A DNA stretch of 20,681 nucleotides from JBCDIQ01 sp039024295 (GTDB taxonomy: Bacteria; Bacteroidota; Bacteroidia; J057), in NCBI GenBank assembly GCA_039024295.1, contig JBCDIQ010000051.1, positions 1 to 20,681 on the forward strand. Reading direction: 5' to 3'. Of the stretch, positions 6,456 through 12,762 are shown piece after piece (the stretch's first letter is position 1; the number at the start of each line of letters is the position of its first letter). The notes beneath the pieces were generated by a model. It did not search any database, was not told the origin of the DNA, and was given only the letters and a program-made list of their open reading frames with translations. Position numbers and translations under genes: made by a program.

Positions 6456-8804
6456 TTATTTGTTTGCTCTGAATGTGTCGAATCGTTCATTGAATGCCTG
6501 GTTTTCCTCCTCTGTGAATAGGAGGAAATAAAATCCTAAGCTCCGCTCCAGGCTCATGGCACTTAGGAGAAAATTGTAGACGGCGTTAGCTCGGGCCAAC
6601 TGGGCCTGCAAGTAGTTATTCTGAATTTCAAGGAGCTGTACAATTTGAACTGCGCCGGTAGAGTAGGCAATTTGGGTAAGCTCCAGGGATTCTTTGGCAG
6701 CCTGTTCGGAAACCTCTGATAACTCAATATTCACGATCTGGTTGATGAGGTTCAAGACAGCAGCGTTGACGTTTTGCTCAATGCTTAGCTTGAGGTTTGC
6801 TCGGTTGATGGAAAGCTGATTTTGCTGGATGAGGGCAATTTGTCGGTTGAGGTTTTGCTTGTTTTGGTTGAAAATGGGAATAGACAAGCTTCCGGAAATG
6901 TTGTAGTTGCTATTGGGCAGTTCTGCTCCCATGAACCCTTCGCTTCCCTCTCCGGTTCTGTTGAAAATCCGGGTATAATTTCCCTGGAGGGCAAGGGTCG
7001 GCAGGAACCGACCTGTGGTAAATAGCCTAAGGCTTCTGTTAGTGGCCTCCAGGTTGTAGTTCAGGGATTTTAACTCAGGTGAATTTCTGATGGCTTCCTC
7101 CGTCAAAAACTCAATGAAGTATTTTTGATTGAGGGGGTCATCCAGGATGGTTTTAAGGTTTTCATAATTGTAACCCTCAAACACGCCTGTACCCAAATCT
7201 GCTGAGGCCACATCTATCTCATAGTTGATGGGGTTATTGAGCAACTGATTCAAGGCCAGATAGGCTTGAGCAAGTTGGTTCGATGCTTCAATCAGAGATT
7301 GTGTATTTTGGGCCACCTCAGAACGGAACCGTAGGATGTCTGATTTACCGGTTTGGCCAGCATCAAAATTCTGCTCAGAAATATTCAGGTTCTTTTTGGT
7401 CACTTCCAGGTTTTGAGCCTGAATTTGAAGGTTGGTTTTCAGGATCAATGCATTGAAATAAGCATTTACGACATCGAATATGACATCTAATTTATCCGTG
7501 TTGAAGTTTTCTTGCTGCGCCTTTTGCAGTGCCTTTTGGATGCTGATGTTAGCAGAAACATTGGGGGAGTAGACCACCTGGGTAAGGGATAAATTGCCAG
7601 AACTGGAGAATTCTGGATTTTGCCCAAACCCATTTATTGCATTCTCAGGGTCTACATAAGTACCCGTAGCAGAGGCTGAAACGTCCGGCAGGTAATCACT
7701 TCTGGCTGTTTTTACCTCCCAATCTGCAAGGGTCACATCTTGCTGGCTTGATTGTAGCGTAAGGTTCTTCTCAATGGCCTCATTCATCACATCCACCAGC
7801 GAATAGGTTTTTTCAGAAAGGGCATTGTTGAAGTCGCCTACAAAGTTGGTGCTGGATACGAGGTCATATCTAATGGGAACCCCCACCAATTCCATGGTAT
7901 TGAAATTCATGGTGAGCTGTTTGCTGTATTGCAGGAAAATGGGCCGCTCTGCCAAATTTTGCCCATTTACAACGGCCTCTACACTTAGCGCAATTCGCCT
8001 AAAAAACTGGTTGAGGTTTTCTGCAGCCTGATTGGTAGCCATTAATCCACTCCTTACATCTTCGACAGAGGTGGAGGTGAAGGAAGGAATTCTTTTCTCG
8101 ATTAGCTTTTTAGCGAGCTGCTCAATTTCAGATTGGTTCAAATAAAACCCGCTAAGAAAGAATACGGCATCTACCGAATCCTGGTCGATGGCCTGAAGGA
8201 TGTCCTGGGTACTTTCATATGGCATGAGCTGGTGGGTAATGCCCATCTCAGCATCTAATTCAGAAAATACTTTTTGTATAGGGGCAATGCCCAGGAGTTG
8301 TTTCTCGACGACGATGCCTACCTTTTTACAATTGGTCAGTTGTTTTAAGGTCGCGATGTCATCCTCATAGGATTGGGAAGTCACGATAAAGGTGAAGTTG
8401 TTAATTCCCGAGCTGGTTTGATTATCTTTGAGAGGAACCATTTCCCGGTTAATCGCACCAAACAAGATGGTGGGTTTCGCATAGGATTCCTGAAAGGCTA
8501 CCACCTGATTATTTACAAATCCAAACGCAATGATAAGGTCGGTCTCATTGTTCAGGAGCTGTTGGTATTGTTTGTTAGCTTCCTCCAGGTTGTAGTTATT
8601 CACCAGAATATTTTTTTCAGGAAAGGCCACAGTTGCATCCTCTCCTATTACACTGGTTACCTCATTTTTAAGCATCTCAAACAGTTGCTCAGTTTCTGGG
8701 GTCTGGACATCAATGAGAATACCAATGTCATAATGAGGCTTTTCCTGGGCAATTATGGGTAAACTCATAATTCCAGTAAACACCAAGAGGAGGATCCTTT
8801 TCAT
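6456..8804 (-). CDS. Fusion of an ABC-type substrate-binding domain with a TolC-family outer-membrane efflux protein
   Basis: The ATG at 8802-8804 gives 782 residues with a Sec signal peptide (MKRILLLVFT..., cleaved near A19); an upstream in-frame start at 8864 would bury the signal. Residues about 24-318 resemble periplasmic substrate-binding proteins of the TrpX-like PF04392 family: YDIGILID, TDLIIAFG, KPTILFGAINREMV, then SGINNFTFI, NCKKVGIVVE and VDAVFFLSG, the alternating pattern of a two-lobed type I binding fold. Residues about 333-765 are a TolC-like barrel/alpha-barrel protein in two repeats (about 335-530 and 565-765): YSLVDVMNEAIEKN, ARSDYLPDVSASATG, YFNALILKTN, then AIRNSPELKSLN, LPTLALQGNYTRIF and SLSIPIFN. 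Ordinary TolC homologues lack the first 300 residues. First gene of the operon. The binding domain would sit at the periplasmic or surface end and might capture or sense the exported substrate; that role is inference. Confidence 0.88.
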   Translation of the reverse strand: MKRILLLVFTGIMSLPIIAQEKPHYDIGILIDVQTPETEQLFEMLKNEVTSVIGEDATVAFPEKNILVNNYNLEEANKQYQQLLNNETDLIIAFGFVNNQVVAFQESYAKPTILFGAINREMVPLKDNQTSSGINNFTFIVTSQSYEDDIATLKQLTNCKKVGIVVEKQLLGIAPIQKVFSELDAEMGITHQLMPYESTQDILQAIDQDSVDAVFFLSGFYLNQSEIEQLAKKLIEKRIPSFTSTSVEDVRSGLMATNQAAENLNQFFRRIALSVEAVVNGQNLAERPIFLQYSKQLTMNFNTMELVGVPIRYDLVSSTNFVGDFNNALSEKTYSLVDVMNEAIEKNLTLQSSQQDVTLADWEVKTARSDYLPDVSASATGTYVDPENAINGFGQNPEFSSSGNLSLTQVVYSPNVSANISIQKALQKAQQENFNTDKLDVIFDVVNAYFNALILKTNLQIQAQNLEVTKKNLNISEQNFDAGQTGKSDILRFRSEVAQNTQSLIEASNQLAQAYLALNQLLNNPINYEIDVASADLGTGVFEGYNYENLKTILDDPLNQKYFIEFLTEEAIRNSPELKSLNYNLEATNRSLRLFTTGRFLPTLALQGNYTRIFNRTGEGSEGFMGAELPNSNYNISGSLSIPIFNQNKQNLNRQIALIQQNQLSINRANLKLSIEQNVNAAVLNLINQIVNIELSEVSEQAAKESLELTQIAYSTGAVQIVQLLEIQNNYLQAQLARANAVYNFLLSAMSLERSLGFYFLLFTEEENQAFNERFDTFRANK

Positions 8805-8980
8805 AAAGGCTTGATTTGAAGCTAAAAAGCAAAATGGACAAAAAACCAAATGCAAACATCTCACTGTGTCAACAAGCGATCAAGTTGAGATAGCCATGCT
8901 GTATGAAACTGGGCATGCATTTGCGGGCTGAATGGAGGGCGGCCATTAAGGGTCAACAAATATGGAGAATATTAGCTACC

Positions 8981-9010
8981 TATGCATTAATCTATATTAA
9001 TATTTGCATA
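8981..9010. promoter_or_regulatory. AT-rich nested dyad in the efflux-operon leader
   Basis: TATGCA (8981-8986) and TGCATA (9005-9010) enclose TTAAT (8987-8991) and ATTAA (8996-9000), an almost symmetric structure with four extra bases on one side. It lies just downstream of the proposed start of transcription, so it could be a repressor operator or a hairpin in the 5' leader. A TATGGAG motif is repeated at 8961-8967 and 9011-9017. Confidence 0.4.
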
Positions 9011-9017
9011 TATGGAG

Positions 9018-9025
9018 CAAACTTA
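9018..9025 (-). promoter_or_regulatory. Candidate -7 element of the efflux operon
   Basis: On the minus strand this reads TAAGTTTG, an exact match to the Bacteroidota TAnnTTTG element, and it would give a leader of roughly 200 bases before the start at 8804. I see no clean TTG at the expected -33 position, so the call is tentative. Confidence 0.4.
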
Positions 9026-9030
9026 TTTTC

Positions 9031-9057
9031 TGCCTGAACCTTTTTTGCATTCAGGTA
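9031..9057 (-). promoter_or_regulatory. Inverted repeat overlapping the upstream half of the efflux promoter / end of the batD-like gene
   Basis: CCTGAA (9033-9038) and TTCAGG (9050-9055) are perfect arms around an 11-base centre; the pairing extends by a G-T and a T-A pair. It sits 18 bases past the batD-like stop and immediately upstream of the candidate -7 element. It may be a weak terminator of that gene or an activator/repressor site for the pump operon; there is no T-run. Confidence 0.35.
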
Positions 9058-9074
9058 GCAACTGTCTCGGCATT

Positions 9075-10436
9075 TTATTTTTTCCAAATGTGCAGGAGTA
9101 ACATAAGAAACGATAGTCCCCCCAACAGCAGTAGACCCATTCCAGGCCAGTTTGCCCAAAAAACAGGTGTCGTATCTGCGTCTTCCAGTGCCCTTCGGTA
9201 AAAACCAGCGAGGGGACTTTGGAGCACTTCCGGTCTGTCCTTGCCTTGAACGTTCAGGTCAAAAGTTCCGGTGTAGGTGGAATCCAGTACGTTTCGTTCT
9301 GGATCGAAGTAAATCAGCTTTAGGGGGCCAAGTTGATAATTGCCCGGGTAGGCAGCCACTATTTCATAGGAAAATATCTTTTCTCCTGCTTCCCCAATGG
9401 TTTTCGAAGGGCGAAGGGATGAGACGGGATCGTACACTGCAAAGCTCTCAAAGGCAGGCATCTCTGGTGCAGGCAATAGGGAGAGGTTTCCGGTGCCTCT
9501 GCATATTAAATTAAATACAAAAGGTTCTCCCGTCGTGACCTCTTGCTTGTTAAAAAGAGATTTTATCTCATAAACTCCTATTGGGGTTCCATCTGGTATT
9601 TCTTGAGGAGGAGGAATAACCGATACTTGTTTCCCAGAAAGTGGCAATTGGATTTTTTGGATTCGTTGGTTCTGGCCGGTAAGGATTTGCAAGGCGTTGG
9701 CATCAGCCTTTCCCTGGATCAGGGTGCCTTCCAGGATGAGGGAGTCAAATGAAAAGATGCCTTCCTGAATGGGAAAAAGGAGGGTCTGGTAAAGGGGCTG
9801 AATGATATTGATGCCTGTTTCAGTTGTGTCTTTCCTCGCTTGGTACGTTCGCATGGCCGTTCGTTCTTCCCAGAAATCCTGGATGGTGAAATGCTGCCGT
9901 AAACGCGAAATTTCAAATTCGTCCAGGTCAATTCGTAGCCCTTCCTGTTCGGGATAGACAAGTGTCACTTCCACCTCCAGGCGCTGCCCAATGATGCAGG
10001 TATCACAGCTAAGGCTTAATTCAATGGAATAGGCTTCAGGTAATGCTTCCCAACTGCTTGACTTTTCTGTCATTTGTCCCGGTAGGACACGGACGTGAAA
10101 GCTGTCACTGAAATAAGGGCGCCTGAGTCCCTGTAATGCTACTGGTGTAATCAGTAAATTGCCCGTATCCCTGAGCAGGTACACCTGGCTAAATGTCAGT
10201 TCGAGGCCACCTGGGCCGATTCGTTCTTGCTGCTGAAGAGTTCCCTTTACAGCACCGGTAACCTCGGGGAAAATTGGAACTACCTCTTTATCTGGACCAA
10301 TTACCTGAACGTAAATGACCAATTCTGCTTCCTGTGGAAGGATGGTCCCATTCAGGAAGGTGCGCACCTGTTGAGCTGGTAGGAAAAAGGTTCCTAACAT
10401 CCACCAACATATCACAGCCGCCAGAGGTTGTTTCAT
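9075..10436 (-). CDS. BatD-like protein (oxygen-tolerance family)
   Basis: The ATG at 10434-10436 gives 453 residues with a signal peptide (about 1-22, ending LPAQQ); an upstream in-frame start at 10541 would remove it and overlap ubiX. The body is a series of beta-sandwich repeats typical of BatD: IYVQVIGPDKEVV, FSDSFHVRVLP, DLDEFEISRL, FTIQDFWEE and the LPLSGKQVSVIPPP element followed by GVYEIKSLF. A single C-terminal membrane helix (about 428-449, GMGLLLLGGLSFLMLLL) ends in IWKK, so most of the protein is periplasmic. BatD proteins usually sit in a cluster with the VWA proteins BatA/BatB and the TPR proteins BatC/BatE and a MoxR ATPase; none of these is in the window, so this is a stand-alone copy. 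The biochemical role of the family is not settled. Confidence 0.72.
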   Translation of the reverse strand: MKQPLAAVICWWMLGTFFLPAQQVRTFLNGTILPQEAELVIYVQVIGPDKEVVPIFPEVTGAVKGTLQQQERIGPGGLELTFSQVYLLRDTGNLLITPVALQGLRRPYFSDSFHVRVLPGQMTEKSSSWEALPEAYSIELSLSCDTCIIGQRLEVEVTLVYPEQEGLRIDLDEFEISRLRQHFTIQDFWEERTAMRTYQARKDTTETGINIIQPLYQTLLFPIQEGIFSFDSLILEGTLIQGKADANALQILTGQNQRIQKIQLPLSGKQVSVIPPPQEIPDGTPIGVYEIKSLFNKQEVTTGEPFVFNLICRGTGNLSLLPAPEMPAFESFAVYDPVSSLRPSKTIGEAGEKIFSYEIVAAYPGNYQLGPLKLIYFDPERNVLDSTYTGTFDLNVQGKDRPEVLQSPLAGFYRRALEDADTTPVFWANWPGMGLLLLGGLSFLMLLLHIWKK

Positions 10437-10475
10437 CAACGCAAAACAGGTTTCGTCGCTAAAGATAGTCAACAA
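10437..10475. promoter_or_regulatory. 39-base divergent intergenic region between batD-like gene and ubiX
   Basis: Both start codons face each other across only 39 bases. On the minus strand TATCTTTA (10460-10467) is one base from the TAnnTTTG consensus and would serve the batD-like gene. No clean element is seen for ubiX. The two promoters must overlap the opposing coding regions. Confidence 0.3.
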
Positions 10476-11027
10476 ATGAAAAAGATTGCGGTCGCGATCA
10501 CCGGAGCAAGTGGAAGCATCTACGCTAAACGGCTTCTCCAACAGTTATACCAGGTACAAGATCAAGTGGAGGTAGGGGTAGTGCTATCCAAAAATGCACC
10601 TGATGTCTGGAAACACGAGCTGAAGGAAGAGGTGAACATTCCCTTTAAGGTGTATGACCGATCGGACTACTGGGCACCTTTTGCATCTGGTTCGGCCAGG
10701 TACATGCATGTAGTTATTGTCCCGTGCTCCATGGGTACCTTAGGTCGAATTGCAGGTGGAATTTCTGATGACCTGATTACCCGCGCAGCGGATGTGGCAC
10801 TAAAAGAGCGGCGACAGTTGATTTGTGTCATCCGAGATACTCCCCTTAACCTCATTCATATCAATAACATGAAAACGGTCACTGAGGCAGGGGGAATTAT
10901 CATGCCTGCTGCGCCTTCATTTTATTCACTTCCACAAAGCATCGAAGAAGTAGTAGATACCGTCACCCAACGGATTCTTGATCAGCTTGGGCTGGATATA
11001 AAGGCGTTTAGGTGGGGAGATAATTAG
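10476..11027 (+). CDS. ubiX: Flavin prenyltransferase UbiX
   Basis: UbiX joins a dimethylallyl group to reduced FMN to make prenylated FMN, the cofactor of UbiD-type decarboxylases. The ATG at 10476 gives 183 residues, the normal family length, starting MKKIAVAITGASGSIYAKRL; an extended reading from 10428 adds 16 unlikely residues. Diagnostic motifs: the FMN-binding GASGSIY (10-16), the PCSMGTLGRIAGG loop (83-95), DLITRAADVALKERR (99-113) with the LICVIRDTPLN segment and R120, then IHINNM (128-132) and PSFY (147-150). The protein is cytoplasmic and normally dodecameric. UbiD is not in the window. In this organism the cofactor may serve menaquinone or aromatic-acid metabolism; that is not decidable here. 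Confidence 0.92.
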   Translation: MKKIAVAITGASGSIYAKRLLQQLYQVQDQVEVGVVLSKNAPDVWKHELKEEVNIPFKVYDRSDYWAPFASGSARYMHVVIVPCSMGTLGRIAGGISDDLITRAADVALKERRQLICVIRDTPLNLIHINNMKTVTEAGGIIMPAAPSFYSLPQSIEEVVDTVTQRILDQLGLDIKAFRWGDN

Positions 11028-11064
11028 CACTTGTAATATTTGATTAACCTATAAAACTACTTTC

Positions 11065-12633
11065 ATGAGTACTGTAATCCGTATCTTTGTGGCAGCTCTG
11101 GTGGCTAACCTATGTGTAAGTTCGTATGCTCAAACTCCTGATATCAACTGGGGATCATTAATTAGCACGAGTGAAAAGGTGATTGATATACTAGGTGAAA
11201 ATGGGGATGGAGTATATACACTTAGTTTGAAGGGAAAAGAGTACTTCCTTTCGAGGTTCGATAGCGAAACCCTTTCCAGGAAGTCTGTTAAAAAACTAGC
11301 CGTTAGGGAAGAAGAAGGATTGAAGGCGAATATTTCGGATGTATTGATACTTGAGGAAAACATCATCATGTTTACCTATTCCATAGATAAAAAAAGCAAA
11401 CAGATCCATCTGTATGGCTATTTACTAGATAAGGATGGTAGAATTAAAGGAAAGCGAAAAGACATCTACTCACTGGAATTGGAAAATAGGGATCGGTTAG
11501 GATCATTTTTTATCTCTGTCTCTGAAGACCAATCCAAACTCTTGGTAGGAAGCTCCTTATATCTTTTCAAGAAAGAAGGAGGATTCAGGCTAGTAGCTAG
11601 CCTTCTGTCTTCGTCTCTTGAACCCATTAAACAAGTCCAGCAGGTCATTCCGGCGATGAAATACAGATATGTTTTCATATCGGATCAACATGTACAAAAT
11701 GATGGCTCTTTTTTTCTGTCCATTCTTGAGCAAAAAATCAGCATGACAAATGGACTCACAAGCTCCATAATGAGGATCGTCTCCTGTGTTCCCTCAAATG
11801 GTTTTGAGCTAAATATTCAGGAAGTAAAAATTGAAGATCGGCTTGCCTCACAAGTGATGCTCACATCGGATTCAAAAGGAAACTTAATTGGGGCTGGGTT
11901 TTACTCTGAACCGACAACCGTGGGAATGGCAAAAGGAAGGCCAGGTCTGGCAGGATTATTTTATGTAAAAATTAACCCTACGACCCGTCAGGTAGTACTG
12001 AGCAATACCCAGAAGATTCCAGTAGAATTTACTGCCACTGTCATAAGACCAGAAAGTGCTAAAAACGGTACCCTGATTTCTAATCAGTATGTTCCAAGGG
12101 AAATGTATGTAAAAGAAAATGGGAAGGTTGTATTGGTTGCTGAATATTACGAGAGAATCCCCCCTACTTCCGGTCAAATTGGTTCCACTTATATACATGG
12201 ACCTGTAGGAATATTTGGGCTGACAGGTGGTGGGGAACTTGAATGGGCAAGCTCAATTCCCAAAAAGCAAGTTTATCCAGGTGGAGGAAGATTTCTTGGA
12301 CCAGGTATGCACCTTTTGGCCAGATCAAGTGATTTAACTTCTCATTCAATCCTGTACGGGACAGGGGAAGGCCAGGTAAGTGTAATGTTTAATGGGCCGA
12401 CCTCGGCAATCAGTGCTACTTCGTCGAGAGAATTAACCATGGAAAGAAGAAATGACAAACAAGTTCCTATTTTGGCTGTAATTGACTCGAAAGGTAATGT
12501 GGATAAATCTTCAATTGATGGGACAGAAAAAATCCGTTTAAAACCATTGGTTTTTTGTCAGGTGGATGAAAGGGAAAGTCTGATTTATGGTACTACTGAA
12601 AAGGGAGGTAAGATAGGGCGTATCAAGTTTTAG
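11065..12633 (+). CDS. Secreted protein of unknown function, probably beta-propeller-like
   Basis: I do not recognise a family in this 522-residue protein. It starts with a Sec signal peptide (MSTVIRIFVAALVANLCVSS, cleaved near YAQ at 21-23). The remainder is a chain of short beta-strand pairs of the kind seen in WD/YVTN-like propellers: GVYTLSLKGKEYFLSRFD, IHLYGYLLDKDGRI, LTSDSKGNLIGAGFY, LFYVKINPTTRQVVLS, VKENGKVVLVAEYYE, VGIFGLTGGGELEWASSI and ILAVIDSKGNVDKSS. It has no T9SS C-terminal signal, no lipobox and no membrane helix, so it should be periplasmic or exported by an unknown route. It starts 37 bases after ubiX and could be read with it; a strong hairpin follows. Its codon use is more AT-rich than that of metG next door. 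Confidence 0.7.
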   Translation: MSTVIRIFVAALVANLCVSSYAQTPDINWGSLISTSEKVIDILGENGDGVYTLSLKGKEYFLSRFDSETLSRKSVKKLAVREEEGLKANISDVLILEENIIMFTYSIDKKSKQIHLYGYLLDKDGRIKGKRKDIYSLELENRDRLGSFFISVSEDQSKLLVGSSLYLFKKEGGFRLVASLLSSSLEPIKQVQQVIPAMKYRYVFISDQHVQNDGSFFLSILEQKISMTNGLTSSIMRIVSCVPSNGFELNIQEVKIEDRLASQVMLTSDSKGNLIGAGFYSEPTTVGMAKGRPGLAGLFYVKINPTTRQVVLSNTQKIPVEFTATVIRPESAKNGTLISNQYVPREMYVKENGKVVLVAEYYERIPPTSGQIGSTYIHGPVGIFGLTGGGELEWASSIPKKQVYPGGGRFLGPGMHLLARSSDLTSHSILYGTGEGQVSVMFNGPTSAISATSSRELTMERRNDKQVPILAVIDSKGNVDKSSIDGTEKIRLKPLVFCQVDERESLIYGTTEKGGKIGRIKF

Positions 12634-12671
12634 GTATTCCTTATCAAAGTTTAGATCTACGTTGCTCTCAA

Positions 12672-12707
12672 AGCCAGATAGTAACAGGGAGAAATTACTA
12701 TCTGGCT
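12672..12707. terminator. Perfect 13-base-pair hairpin after the secreted-protein gene
   Basis: AGCCAGATAGTAA (12672-12684) is exactly complementary to TTACTATCTGGCT (12695-12707), with a 10-base loop. It begins 38 bases after the stop at 12633. Only a short T-run follows (ACATTTCCC), so it may act as a terminator or as a 3'-end stabiliser that separates this unit from metG. Confidence 0.6.
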
Positions 12708-12750
12708 ACATTTCCCGGCTTCACGCAACAGCTTATTGAAGCAATCCTAT

Positions 12751-12758
12751 TACCTTTG
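12751..12758 (+). promoter_or_regulatory. Candidate -7 element of metG
   Basis: TACCTTTG is an exact TAnnTTTG match only four bases before the metG ATG at 12763. Transcription starting the usual few bases downstream would give a leaderless or nearly leaderless mRNA. A TTG at 12736-12738 is closer than the usual -33 spacing. Confidence 0.4.
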
Positions 12759-12762
12759 TCAC

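Noticed and set aside
6446..6490. Longer start for the membrane-fusion protein at 6490
   Set aside because: It would overlap the upstream gene by 35 bases and put 15 polar residues before the lipoprotein signal; the ATG at 6445 explains the lipobox.
678..8910. Shared 12-base string ATGAAACTGGGC near 679 and 8899
   Set aside because: Too short, without extension or structure at either site; likely coincidence.
11082..11089. Exact TATCTTTG promoter-like element inside the start of the secreted-protein gene
   Set aside because: Using it would place transcription downstream of the ATG at 11065 and remove the signal peptide, which is a convincing one. Treated as a chance match.
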